64,000 nucleotides of DNA from positions 1 through 64,000 of the forward strand of contig NZ_MPZN01000008.1 of the NCBI RefSeq assembly GCF_002936985.1, read 5' to 3'. Below the pieces are notes generated by a model. That model did no database searches. It was given only the letters and a program-made list of their open reading frames with translations, and was not told the DNA's origin. The translations under genes and the position numbers were made by a program. This document shows, piece by piece, positions 52,703-61,192 of the stretch (the stretch's first letter is position 1; each line of letters begins with the position of its first letter). Origin of the DNA: Microterricola pindariensis. GTDB lineage: Bacteria > Actinomycetota > Actinomycetes > Actinomycetales > Microbacteriaceae.

Positions 52703-53610
52703 ACGATGAAGGTTCATCCGGCAAACGCTCGCCGTCCGATTTCACAACCGGCTCGAGGAAAGAGACGCATGTGGTCGTCGCCGGCGACTGGCACGGAAAC
52801 TTCGACTGGATCGGTAAAGCCATCCCGTCAGTTGCCCGCGAGACCTCCGGCGTGCGAACGATCTTGCACGCCGGCGACTTTGGAATCTGGTCCGGCGCGC
52901 GAGGTCGCAATTTCCTCGACGCTGTCGACTTCTGGTGCGACAGGGCCGCGATCTCTCGCGTGCTTGTCACCCCAGGGAACCATGAGGACTGGAATTGGCT
53001 CGAGAGGGAGTTCAATGCGCGGCCGGGCAAGCCGGTAGAGCTGAGCAAGACAGTTGAGGTACTCCCCCGCGGCTACCGATTCGAGATTGGCAACCGGATG
53101 TTCGTATCATTCGGCGGTGCAGCCTCCGTCGACTTCGAGTTGCGAAAACCGGGCATCGACTGGTTCCCGAGTGAGTTGCCAACGGAACAGGACGTACTGC
53201 GTGCCATCAGCGGTGGTCCTGCAGATGTCCTGCTCACGCATGAAACGATCGACGGGGGAACCCCGGCTTCCGAGGCCGTGCTTAGCAGCAACCCAATGAG
53301 TTGGAGTGCTGATGCGCTGCGCTACTCAGGTCGATCGCGCGAGCTCGTCACAAAGGTCTGGGCCGGTGTCGCCCCGAAGTTGCTTGCCCATGGGCATATG
53401 CACGCGGCTGACTGCACGACACTCGGCTCTGGGCAGCAGATCGTTTCGCTCGGCTGTGACGGCCAGTCCAAGAATCTCGCTCTACTCGAGCTTTCGACGC
53501 TGAACTGGCAATGGCTGAATGGTCCACCAAAGCCGCCACGGGTTCGGCGCACAAGAGACTGGGAGACCCAGTTCATGACAAGACCAAAGATCGAGGAAAC
53601 CGATGGCTGA
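52699..53610 (+). CDS. Calcineurin-like metallophosphoesterase
   Basis: A 303-aa phosphoesterase with all metal motifs: GDWHGN (for GDxHG), GDFGIWSG (GDxx), GNHEDW (GNHD/E), LLTHE and HGHMH. It hydrolyses a phosphomono- or diester using two metals. GTG start overlaps the previous gene, and its stop overlaps the next gene by eight bases. Substrate unknown; association with an MbcA-like protein suggests a stress or element-maintenance role. Confidence 0.88.
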   Translation: MNDEGSSGKRSPSDFTTGSRKETHVVVAGDWHGNFDWIGKAIPSVARETSGVRTILHAGDFGIWSGARGRNFLDAVDFWCDRAAISRVLVTPGNHEDWNWLEREFNARPGKPVELSKTVEVLPRGYRFEIGNRMFVSFGGAASVDFELRKPGIDWFPSELPTEQDVLRAISGGPADVLLTHETIDGGTPASEAVLSSNPMSWSADALRYSGRSRELVTKVWAGVAPKLLAHGHMHAADCTTLGSGQQIVSLGCDGQSKNLALLELSTLNWQWLNGPPKPPRVRRTRDWETQFMTRPKIEETDG

Positions 53611-53761
53611 ACCGGAAAAATCTGAGGTGATCGAGACTTCAGCCGACCCGCAGGAAAGTCACCGCGAGATTGTTGCATACGGCGCAGCCAAAGCAGCAGA
53701 GAACGGCGAGTTCCTGCGCCGCGGCATCCTGATTCAAACTTTTACGTTGGAGAGCGAGTAG
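53603..53761 (+). CDS. 52-aa coupled small protein
   Basis: A short gene (MAEPEKSEVIETSADPQESH... ending TLESE) with an acidic N-terminus and an amphipathic helix around IVAYGAAKAAENGEFLRRGI. It is locked between the phosphoesterase (8-base overlap) and the MbcA-like gene (one shared base in TAGTG), so it is very likely translated. Confidence 0.65.
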   Translation: MAEPEKSEVIETSADPQESHREIVAYGAAKAAENGEFLRRGILIQTFTLESE

Positions 53762-54111
53762 TGACCGGCGACCGACTCGATGTCCGCGAGATCACGCGCC
53801 GCCTGAACGCAGCGCTCGGCGGCACTCTCGTCGCCACTCTCGCCGGGTCGAAGGACAGCAAGATCACCCACAAGTGGGCGAAGGAAGGTGGCCCCGCGCC
53901 GCGCGCCGAGGCAGTCCGTCGACTGGCGTTCGCCTACGAGCAGTTGCAGAAGGTCGTCGAGGCTGAGGGCGAGCATGTCGCACGCCTCTGGTTCATCGGC
54001 GCCAACCCCTGGCTCGACTACGACACACCTGTGAACGCGATCCGCGAAGGTCGTCTGGAAGAGGTCGCCCGCGCCGCGCAGGCGCTGGTCGACGACGCGT
54101 TCAGCGCTTGA
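53761..54111 (+). CDS. Xre/MbcA/ParS-like antitoxin-type protein
   Basis: A 116-aa protein. The N-terminal half (REITRRLNAALGGTLVATLA) is a degenerate Xre-like HTH. The C-terminal half shows the MbcA/ParS toxin-binding pattern: LWFIGANPWLDYDTPVNAIR, then EEVARAAQALVDDAFSA. In intact modules such proteins neutralize RES-domain NADases. No RES gene is seen in the window, so it may be an orphan or pair with an unknown partner. GTG start. Confidence 0.75.
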   Translation: MTGDRLDVREITRRLNAALGGTLVATLAGSKDSKITHKWAKEGGPAPRAEAVRRLAFAYEQLQKVVEAEGEHVARLWFIGANPWLDYDTPVNAIREGRLEEVARAAQALVDDAFSA

Positions 54112-54145
54112 CCATGAACCGAAGCAAACAGGTCATGCTGGACGC

Positions 54146-54376
54146 ATGAGCAAAGCTGAACGTCTCCCGGCCGCCGACATACACGTCGGTGATCTGGTCA
54201 CCCTGCAGAACGGCACTGGGTACCGGGTGCGCGAGGTGACGCCCTCGGCGTTGGACAAGGTTATCCGACTCGGCGCTCTCGTCGAGGTGACTGTGCCAGG
54301 AGGTCCAGAGCTCGGCCGCCGCTTCACCATCGGAAAGCAGACCGGGACGATGGTGCTGGTCGAGCGCGCCAGCTAG
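54146..54376 (+). CDS. Small hypothetical protein, 76 aa
   Basis: A 76-aa beta-rich protein (MSKAERLPAADIHVGDLVTL, ...QTGTMVLVERAS) of SH3-like or KOW-like appearance (VGDLVTLQNGTGYRVREVTP). No match recognised. A TTATCCACA DnaA box follows the stop directly (54377-54385). Confidence 0.55.
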   Translation: MSKAERLPAADIHVGDLVTLQNGTGYRVREVTPSALDKVIRLGALVEVTVPGGPELGRRFTIGKQTGTMVLVERAS

Positions 54377-54524
54377 TTATCCACAGTTCTTGCCGAATAA
54401 TCCGCTAGCGGGCTCATTCGCCCACATTGACGGATGCCCTTCTCCTACAATTGAGGAGTCGGCATTCGCGCCTTGAGGGGGCCGGCGGGAGATGTTTACG
54501 CCAGTAGGTTCTCCCGGGCAAGAT

Positions 54525-54552
54525 AAAAGCCCAGACTTCGCAGGTCTGGGCT
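54525..54552. terminator. Hairpin in 54377-54742 gap
   Basis: AGCCCAGAC and GTCTGGGCT (54528-54536, 54544-54552) with a seven-base loop. On the minus strand it is followed by TTTTATC, so it may end minus-strand transcription. The rest of the gap (54386-54742) holds no supported gene. Confidence 0.45.
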
Positions 54553-54742
54553 CTTGCTCACCGAGTGGTGCGCGAGGGAAGTGGATTCCCCTGTAATAAC
54601 TACTAGGAATCCTACGTGTGTTGGGTTGCAATTGCAATCCAAAGGCACCCCCTTGGGGACGCCTCATTGGCTCACGCCTCTGGACATATCGAAGCAGCAC
54701 CCTTCGGACCCGTGTCTGGCCACGTTCGAAGGAGTTCCACCG

Positions 54743-54871
54743 ATGAACACAGGTAACTGTTCTCATTGTGGTGCCGCTTCGCGTAAGCGTTTCGTGATTG
54801 GGGTAGCTGTCAAGACAGCTGTCGTTGCAATCATGGCATTCGCCCGCGAGTGGTTGACTGACCTCTTCTAG
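54743..54871 (+). CDS. 42-aa peptide with CxxC motif
   Basis: A short gene with an excellent Shine-Dalgarno (GAAGGAG, eight bases before ATG 54743). The product MNTGNCSHCGAASRKRFVIG... has one C-x-x-C near its N-terminus and a hydrophobic helix (VIGVAVKTAVVAIMAFA). It may be a membrane-associated peptide. Support is the ribosome site only. Confidence 0.45.
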   Translation: MNTGNCSHCGAASRKRFVIGVAVKTAVVAIMAFAREWLTDLF

Positions 54872-55170
54872 GCAGTCGGGGCTCGTCACTTTCGGGTGGC
54901 GGGCCCTCCCTCAACTCGGGCGCCGGTTATGACGGTGACTCCCGCCATCCCGGCAAACGCTCGTCGAGCAACATCTGCCGCTCGCTGGTCATCCAGCTGC
55001 GGCCGCTCCGAGCAGCCTCGCGCTACGCCGTGACCCAAGGTCCCGGATGCTTGCTGCCCCGCGGAACTACCCCTGTGGCACCGAGCACGAACGCTGCATC
55101 GCTGAGGTAGCCCATCCACTTTGCCTCGTTCATCGCCACGTCGCAAAACGTCCAACGCCTGATGGCCCGA
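54872..55170. other. Gap with no supported gene
   Basis: About 300 bases without a convincing gene. A minus-strand frame of 89 codons (54886-55155) is basic and Gly-rich in an unnatural way and lacks a ribosome site. Confidence 0.4.
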
Positions 55171-55509
55171 TCAACACGCCTCGATCTCGGCACGAACGTT
55201 GTCGATCTGCTTCTCGAACGACGGCACCCACCGCGTCAGCGCCGGGAGGTCATCCCATCGCACCACCAGTGTGAATCCGGGCTTCTTCCGCTTCCCGATG
55301 GTCAGCACCTCGACCCGAACGAAATACGGAATCTCCAGCGTGTCAAAGTGCTCGCTGAGCTCGGGAATCCCGTTGCCCCACTCCGTTGACGCGCGCTCGT
55401 CTCGCCAGATGCAAAACTGGCCATCGGGTTCAAACCACATGCCGCTCTTGAGGGTCAACGTGCCGACGATCTTTCGCTGCGCTGCGCGCTGCTCCGGGGT
55501 GAGGGCCAT
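55171..55509 (-). CDS. Hypothetical protein, 112 aa
   Basis: A 112-aa protein (MALTPEQRAAQRKIVGTLTL... ending IDNVRAEIEAC). It alternates beta strands with aromatic residues (FEPDGQFCIWRDERASTEWG, PYFVRVEVLTIGKRKKPGFT). GGAG lies six bases before ATG 55509. No match recognised. Confidence 0.6.
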   Translation of the reverse strand: MALTPEQRAAQRKIVGTLTLKSGMWFEPDGQFCIWRDERASTEWGNGIPELSEHFDTLEIPYFVRVEVLTIGKRKKPGFTLVVRWDDLPALTRWVPSFEKQIDNVRAEIEAC

Positions 55510-56175
55510 GGGCTCCACGCTAGGGGAAGTTCGCGCTCGCAGATGCCGTTGGCCAAGATCACGACGATCCAATCCCGATGGCGGGGCTTCTTCGTGCGGG
55601 TCTGGAGTGGGCGGCCAGTGACCACGATGTGACCACTCACTGGTCGCTACCCGCCCTGCATTCCCGTGGTGGCCGCGGAGTGGGCAAGCGCGGACCACGG
55701 TGTGGCCACGACGTGACTCCTACTGCCCTGGCAATCAGCGGGTGGGCCACTAAGTGACCACTGAGCGGCCAGGTTCTGGCCACGCTTCTGCTTCGCGGGC
55801 GACCGATGTGGTTGCGTAACGGCCGTTTTGGCAAGCTTCGACGGGTCGATTTGCATGCGCTTGACGATGAGCGTCGAGGTACGCGCACCGCCGGGCTCCA
55901 CCCGAGTACGCTCATCGCCGTCGCGCGTGGCGCAGATTCTGCCAACTTGTCGGCGGCAGAGTCTGCGCTGGTGCTCGCCGCGAGGGCGAGTACCTCAAGC
56001 CCGCAGGGCGCCCTTCAGGTGGGGTCGAGGGGAGGGCGAAGCTCTCCCCCGCAAGCTCATTTGAGGAACACGAGCGCCAGCGATGTATGACGAAAATGTT
56101 GCTTGCGTGATGATGGTAACCATAGAGTAGTTGGTAGTAATTTTGTAGCAAACGACAAGGGGGGGATGCGGAGAA
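55510..56175. other. Gap upstream of mobilization genes, candidate oriT
   Basis: A 666-bp gap without a supported gene. GTGACCAC occurs at 55618-55625, 55629-55636 and 55754-55761, the first two as a direct repeat 11 bases apart. Many TGGCCAC/GTGGCC pieces lie around them (55610-55790). Its place upstream of mobC and the relaxase fits an origin of transfer with direct and inverted repeats. The region near 56100-56160 is AT-rich and may hold the mob promoter. Confidence 0.4.
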
Positions 56176-56451
56176 ATGACTACCACGACCATCACCTGCG
56201 GTACTCCGATTGGGAGTGCGCGGCTCACCGTGGGAACCGACGAAGTCGGGGCGGAACTGGTGATGTCGCGTGCCACCGATCGGAGTACCGCACCGACGAC
56301 GCTCGCCAGAGAGACGGAGCTTGGTGCCCCGCCGACGACGCTCGCCAGAGCAACGGAGTTCGGTGGCGACATCGGAAGCATCTCGGGATGCTTCCGGAAG
56401 GCAGAGCTCGCACCGGTCCCGCTGCAACTGAAGTGGGCCAATCATGGCTAA
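56176..56451 (+). CDS. Possible small protein before mobC
   Basis: A 91-aa reading frame (MTTTTITCGTPIGSARLTVG...) that overlaps mobC by eight bases. Its middle is an imperfect duplication, TTLARETELGAPP and TTLARATEFGG, with matching DNA repeats. Ribosome site is weak. It may be a real coupled gene or a chance frame. Confidence 0.4.
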   Translation: MTTTTITCGTPIGSARLTVGTDEVGAELVMSRATDRSTAPTTLARETELGAPPTTLARATEFGGDIGSISGCFRKAELAPVPLQLKWANHG

Positions 56452-56854
56452 TCCGATTGCAGATACGCGGCGACCGAATCGCAGGCGCATTGTGAGTGTT
56501 CGCCTCAACGAAGGCGAGCTCGACCGCATTCTCCGTGCAGCGGCACGGGATGGCATAGCCCCTTCGGTGCTCATGCGGGCGGCGGCACTTGACGCGGTCA
56601 ATGCCGCTCGTCCATCGCCGTCGATGGCAGCTGCGATCGACGTAGCACCGCAGGCACCGGCTCGCGAGCTGGTCGAGCTTCGCACCTCAGTGAACCGCGT
56701 TGGCGGGAACGTGAACCAGCTGGCTCGGCTAGGCAATCAAAGTCGGGCACTGGTCATCACTGCAGCCGACGACGAGGCAACCGTGACGGAGCTATTGTCA
56801 GATCTGCGAGCTCTGCTCGTGGAAGTGCGCACCCAACTTGGCGGGTACCGCTGA
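56444..56854 (+). CDS. mobC: MobC-like relaxosome accessory protein
   Basis: A 136-aa protein. An N-terminal ribbon-helix-helix (IVSVRLNEGELDRILRAAAR, residues about 15-34) and a C-terminal MobC motif (LVELRTSVNRVGGNVNQLAR, about 77-96) mark the MobC family. It binds oriT and helps the relaxase. It shares one base of the stop (TGATG) with the relaxase start. Confidence 0.88.
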   Translation: MANPIADTRRPNRRRIVSVRLNEGELDRILRAAARDGIAPSVLMRAAALDAVNAARPSPSMAAAIDVAPQAPARELVELRTSVNRVGGNVNQLARLGNQSRALVITAADDEATVTELLSDLRALLVEVRTQLGGYR

Positions 56855-58227
56855 TGAGCATCGTTCATGTCAAGCGAATCGCCAAGACCCGTAGCGCCGT
56901 CGACTACGAGCTCTACGGAGCGAAGGGCAGCAAGAGGTTTCATACCCACAAGGCCAACGGCACCGATCGCGTCGCGGCGATGACGTGCGACCACCGATCT
57001 CCGGAGGAGTTCGTGGCGCGGGCCGAGGCGCTGACCGAGAAGTACGGTCGCAAGATCGAAGCACGCTCAATCATCCAGAGCTTTAAGAACACCGAGTTCG
57101 ATCCGCGCGATCCCGAGCAAGTACGGCAGGTGAATGAGCTCGGCTACGAGTATGCAAAACGGCTGCACCCCAACTCGGACGTGCTCGTAATCACGCACAT
57201 CGACGGCCATGGTGGGCATCCCCATAACCACATCAAGGTGATCAACCACGACGACGTGACCAACAAAGCACTGCAGGGAAACCACCTCCATTGGATGGTC
57301 GCGAAGGCCAACGATCAGTTGATGCGTGAGCACGAGCTCGAAGTGCTCGAGCGCAAGACCGTCGAGAAGGACGGCCGCAAAGTCACGTCGCGAGACCAAG
57401 GCTCATACTGGGAGCAGGATCGCGAGAGCAGCAACCTCTCTGAGTTCGACAAGCAACTCGGCGACAAGATCGAGGACGCCCTGGTCGACTCCCGGTCGGT
57501 CGACACCGCTCACTTCCGCGAGGTGCTCGCCGAGAACGGCATCGAGCTTGTCGAAGAGGTCCACAGGATCACGGGCAGTGCAGACGGCGGAACGCCCGCG
57601 CACGAGTCGACCGGATGGACATACAAGGGTCTCGACGAGACCGGCCCGAAACGACGCACTCGTCGCCGCAAAGCTTCTTCGCTCTCAAGCGAGTTCACCC
57701 ATAAGGGCGCGCACGAGGTTTTCAAGTACAACCAGCAGCGCTCACGACAACAGGCGCAGGTGGTTGTACTACCGACGACGATTACAGAGGAGACGGATCA
57801 TGGGCGCACTTTCGAGAGTTCAGGAATTGCAAGCAGAGGAACAGGAGCAGCAGTCGAACTCGAAGCTGTTCGAGTTGTTGACGTCGATGCAATCGCAGCT
57901 GCAGACCGTTCAGGAACAACAGAGCGTGATCGTGGGCACGGTCTCGGACCTAGTGACGGCGCAGAACTTGAGCACGCAGGTGATCGAGCGGCTGTCGACC
58001 TCTCGGGAACCCGAGACAAGCTCCGCGGCGCAATCAAGCGAGATCGCGAAGCTGCAGAGCAGCGTCAGCGAGGTCGGCGAGACGGTGAAGCTGCTAAGCG
58101 AGGCAGTGACCGGAAGCACGACGGTGAAGCTGGCGGGCGGCGAGACGGTCAAGCAAACCGACCTCTCCGCTTTCGAGCTCAGTCGGAAGACAAACGATCG
58201 AGTGGAGGCCATGACATCGAGCGTTGA
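56854..58227 (+). CDS. mobA: Relaxase (MobA/VirD2-like)
   Basis: A 457-aa relaxase. The three-His motif is HIDGHGGHPHNH (residues 115-126), and the N-terminal tyrosines Y18 and Y21 are candidates for the nicking residue. Residues 1-260 make the nuclease domain. After about residue 315 the sequence turns into a highly charged, low-complexity tail (DRGHGLGPSDGAELEHAGDR) that is out of frame with an overlapping gene from 57800. It nicks oriT and pilots the strand. Confidence 0.9.
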   Translation: MSIVHVKRIAKTRSAVDYELYGAKGSKRFHTHKANGTDRVAAMTCDHRSPEEFVARAEALTEKYGRKIEARSIIQSFKNTEFDPRDPEQVRQVNELGYEYAKRLHPNSDVLVITHIDGHGGHPHNHIKVINHDDVTNKALQGNHLHWMVAKANDQLMREHELEVLERKTVEKDGRKVTSRDQGSYWEQDRESSNLSEFDKQLGDKIEDALVDSRSVDTAHFREVLAENGIELVEEVHRITGSADGGTPAHESTGWTYKGLDETGPKRRTRRRKASSLSSEFTHKGAHEVFKYNQQRSRQQAQVVVLPTTITEETDHGRTFESSGIASRGTGAAVELEAVRVVDVDAIAAADRSGTTERDRGHGLGPSDGAELEHAGDRAAVDLSGTRDKLRGAIKRDREAAEQRQRGRRDGEAAKRGSDRKHDGEAGGRRDGQANRPLRFRAQSEDKRSSGGHDIER

Positions 58228-58741
58228 TCAGCTTGCAGTGGCGGTGAAATCGAAGGCACGCGTCAGCGTCGACGCCGACAAGGTCGCAGCCGTCGTCGTA
58301 GGACAGGTTGCCGCGGCCAGCGAGAAGCGTGTGGCCGCCCTGTTCGACGCACAAGAGCAGCGCCTCGCTGCCCTGGGCGCCGAGCAGAGCACTCAGGTCG
58401 CTATGCGGCTTCAGGAGGCCATAGCGGTGCTTGCGAAGGCCGAAGCACGCATGGAGCGCCTACCTCGTGCCCTCAAGTGGCGGGGCGTTGGGAACGTCGC
58501 ACTGGCCCTGCTGCCGTTCGCGTTGGTCGCGCTGGTGTTTGCGCAGCTGCTCGACATGGCCGGCGGCATCTTCGGTGTGGGGCCATTGTTCGGATGGGCC
58601 TGGGACAGCTTTGCCTCGGTACCCGAGTGGTGGCAGAAGCTCCTGATCGCCCTGACCACGCTCACCTTTGCAGGCGCTGCGATCTGGCTCGTCCTAAAGC
58701 TCGGCAAGGTGGTGGCAGAGGCCTACAAGGGCTGGCGTTAA
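57800..58741 (+). CDS. Coiled-coil membrane protein overlapping the relaxase
   Basis: A 313-aa protein whose first 428 bases overlap the relaxase gene in another frame. AGAGGAG lies eight bases before ATG 57800. A long coiled coil (LQAEEQEQQSNSKLFELLTS to about residue 225) precedes two membrane helices (VALALLPFALVALVFAQLLD and LLIALTTLTFAGAAIWLVLK). Layout and overlap match MobB-type proteins of mobilizable plasmids, which stabilize the relaxosome at the membrane. Both frames here are supported. Confidence 0.85.
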   Translation: MGALSRVQELQAEEQEQQSNSKLFELLTSMQSQLQTVQEQQSVIVGTVSDLVTAQNLSTQVIERLSTSREPETSSAAQSSEIAKLQSSVSEVGETVKLLSEAVTGSTTVKLAGGETVKQTDLSAFELSRKTNDRVEAMTSSVDQLAVAVKSKARVSVDADKVAAVVVGQVAAASEKRVAALFDAQEQRLAALGAEQSTQVAMRLQEAIAVLAKAEARMERLPRALKWRGVGNVALALLPFALVALVFAQLLDMAGGIFGVGPLFGWAWDSFASVPEWWQKLLIALTTLTFAGAAIWLVLKLGKVVAEAYKGWR

Positions 58742-59145
58742 TGCTCCGGTGCGGACGCCCCGAACGGACGCTCGCCGTCATGGACGGCCAAGTCGCACGC
58801 GTGGGGTCCCGGGTGATGGTGGAATCCGTGCTCGTGCTGGATCATTGTTCGCCTCGGCTGCGGCAAGTAAAGGACCTCGGGCCTGCGCCTATCGTTCCGC
58901 GTGCGTAGGCACGTGGGACGAGGATCTCACTGGGGTCATTTGGTGGCGCAACGTCGTTGCGCCACCAAATGGCCCCACTCCTACTCAAGGGGAAAGCCGA
59001 GGGATTGTGGCTCTCTGCGAACGCATAACGCAGGGTGTCGCTTTGCAACCTGGTCCGCCTCAATGGGCCTCGCGCCTGGGGACGGAAACACGAAACCCCC
59101 GGCCAGGATGGCCAAGGGTTTAGTGCGGTGAACAGCGGAGAGTAG
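58742..59145. other. Gap between mob and SIR2 genes
   Basis: No supported gene. It contains the near-perfect 45-bp inverted repeat at 58932-58976 described separately. Confidence 0.5.
58932..58976. repeat. 45-bp near-perfect inverted repeat
   Basis: Arms of 22 bp (58932-58953 and 58955-58976) around a single base, one mismatch (T-G). The first 17 bases, GGGGTCATTTGGTGGCG, recur in inverted orientation at 61168-61184, so the motif flanks the SIR2 gene. It may be a terminator, a recombination-site remnant or a protein-binding site. Confidence 0.75.
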
Positions 59146-60822
59146 CTACCCGAGCTGTTCGAGGTCCCGTTCTATGTCGTTATGAATATGGATAGTCCAA
59201 CCCTGGGCTCCAACGATTGAGGCACCCTCGATCCGAAGCTCCACGGGAAGCACGGTATCTGCGGGCACATACACGGTCTTTGTGACCCCTGTTGGCCACA
59301 CCTGATACCACGGGTCTTGCGCCCAGCCATGGTTTGCCGAATCTGAAGAGGGAGCTGGGAGGTCCTCGTAGAGGATGATGCTAGATGTGACCTGGTATCT
59401 GGAACTAGTTTCTGGCCACATCGATAGAGTTGCCTCCGCGAGATCCGGCCCATGCCAAGTGACTTTGACTTGGATTGCCGCACCATCCCGCGCGGTAACT
59501 GCACTCGCGAGCGGATCCGCGGCCTGCTCCGGACGCGCACGTAGAACATCCGCGAATCGCTCAGAAGCTAAGCCTTCAAGTGGCACCACTCGCGGGAGGA
59601 TCGGCTGGCCTTGAGAATCGTTATGTCTTCCGTATCGGGCGATTAACGCCGATCGGAAGTCCAAGTTAGGGCGGTAATACTTTTCACGAGGCCATCGGAC
59701 ATCCAACACTGACATCGTTCGAGCGGGATCCGCGGCAAGCCAGTCACGAATCATCGCATTGATATGTGCGTCCCCGAAGGAGTACCCGATCACAGCGAGA
59801 TGATTCGTGCGGAGCAGAGCCGATCGGGCCGCGAAGTTCAGTGCGAGCGTCGGCCCGTCCGTTGCAAGTTTCTCCCGATCGCCTACTACGATCCAAGGCA
59901 AGTCGGGACGCGGAACATCGCGGGCGATGCCAGGATTCACGATCTCTATCCCGCGTGGGGATAGTTGGGGATCCGATCCATGTTGTGGCGCCGAAGGACG
60001 CCAATCTAGTGAGCCATGTAGCTTCAAGAGGTTGAGCGTGCCGTCGACGGGATCAATGTCGAGATTTTCGCCGGGCCGCCAGGATTCGATTCCCCGATTG
60101 ATGGCGACCCCGCCTGTTGCGGCGGCCGTTTCAATCGTGAGGTCGTAGTTCAGCGTGATGACATCCGCACCGCCCGGTTGGGTGCGTGCGAGATCCAGGA
60201 GTGGTTCAAAATAATCAACATCCTTGTGACCTCCAAGAAGCTCCACCAGCGAGTTAAGGATGAACGTTTCCGCATCCGCAAATGGCCTACTCAGGTCAGG
60301 GCGAACTGCTGCTCGCGCGATCTCGGCAACCGCCTCAGTAACGTCACGGTCTGCAAAACCCGGCCATTTATTCGACGAATCTGCAATAGCCCTCAACAAG
60401 GCGCGCGCCGATTGCGTCGGGAGATCAACCGATCCAAAGTTGCTGAGGGCAGGTGCCCACGAGGAAACGAACGGCGCAACTTCGTGGTCGTCACGCGCCC
60501 GAAGCAGACGTACCGCAGAAATTAGAGTCTCGATATTGACGGCCGACAGCGGATTGTTGCCACGGGCTCCGCGATATCCGACCATGCCGGCATAAGCCGC
60601 ATTGAGCGCGCGAACCCAGTCAGGTATCGCTGGCTCGAAAGAATTGACTGAGAATCCATTTGCCTTCTCGATGATTGCAGCTGCAAGCTCTGATGTGAGG
60701 AGCAGGCCTGCGTCTGCGGAAGCGCCAGCGCCCAAGAGAACCGCGGTGCGGCCCGCACTCGGCCCAGCGCAAGCCTGATCAGCAACGTCTTCACCCATCT
60801 GTAATCCACCAATCTTCCGCAC
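59146..60822 (-). CDS. SIR2-domain defence-like protein
   Basis: A 558-aa protein. The SIR2-like NAD-binding fold has GAGAS (31-35), TLNYDLTIE (223-231), catalytic-His region KLHGSLDW (267-274) and VIGYSFGDAHINAMI (344-358). Such domains deplete NAD+ in anti-phage systems (ThsA, DSR, others). The last 150 residues form an extra beta domain without match, ending IHIHNDIERDLEQLG. GTG 60822 has AGGAG six bases upstream. No partner such as a TIR or Argonaute gene is adjacent. Confidence 0.85.
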   Translation of the reverse strand: MRKIGGLQMGEDVADQACAGPSAGRTAVLLGAGASADAGLLLTSELAAAIIEKANGFSVNSFEPAIPDWVRALNAAYAGMVGYRGARGNNPLSAVNIETLISAVRLLRARDDHEVAPFVSSWAPALSNFGSVDLPTQSARALLRAIADSSNKWPGFADRDVTEAVAEIARAAVRPDLSRPFADAETFILNSLVELLGGHKDVDYFEPLLDLARTQPGGADVITLNYDLTIETAAATGGVAINRGIESWRPGENLDIDPVDGTLNLLKLHGSLDWRPSAPQHGSDPQLSPRGIEIVNPGIARDVPRPDLPWIVVGDREKLATDGPTLALNFAARSALLRTNHLAVIGYSFGDAHINAMIRDWLAADPARTMSVLDVRWPREKYYRPNLDFRSALIARYGRHNDSQGQPILPRVVPLEGLASERFADVLRARPEQAADPLASAVTARDGAAIQVKVTWHGPDLAEATLSMWPETSSRYQVTSSIILYEDLPAPSSDSANHGWAQDPWYQVWPTGVTKTVYVPADTVLPVELRIEGASIVGAQGWTIHIHNDIERDLEQLG

Positions 60823-61192
60823 GAAGCGCTCCTGTCAGACCGCATTGAGCAGCCACAGTCGCACGTATTACTCGCGGACCATTCAGTCCAAAGCCTTCGA
60901 CCAAGTCTGAACTATGGCACAGAACCAGGTCTCGTCAGTCATTGATTCTGTGATTGTCATGAGGCTCTGTTCGGGCATTAACGATGGGCGGGCATGGCAC
61001 TTCACTTGGCCCGACGACGGCGTCCAGAATGCGGCTTCTCGAGGCCTTCGCCGCGGCACCCGCGCCTTTCCTGACAGTTTCGAATTGCTCGGTGGTGACA
61101 TCGGCCGTCATCCTTCCCGGTTTCAATCGACAGCTACCGAGGCCATGGTTATCCACAGGGTCAGGACCGCCACCAAATGACCCCTCCAGGGA
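60823..61192. other. Gap between SIR2 and Abi genes
   Basis: No supported gene. A DnaA box TTATCCACA lies at 61149-61157 and the 17-bp inverted copy of the 58932 motif at 61168-61184. Presumed SIR2 promoter region. Confidence 0.45.

Noticed and set aside
54553-54600. tRNA-like tail (GTGGTGCGCGAGGG) after a hairpin, resembling the tRNA-Leu 3' end
   Set aside because: No T-arm with proper pairing and no D or anticodon arm upstream; at most a tiny remnant.
54886-55155. 89-codon minus-strand frame
   Set aside because: No ribosome site, odd Arg/Gly composition and no domain.
55647-55901. 84-codon minus-strand frame in the candidate oriT gap
   Set aside because: Codes through the repeat cluster and lacks a ribosome site; weak support.
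60914-61180. 88-codon plus-strand frame between SIR2 and Abi genes
   Set aside because: No ribosome site; overlaps the presumed SIR2 promoter and the 17-bp motif.
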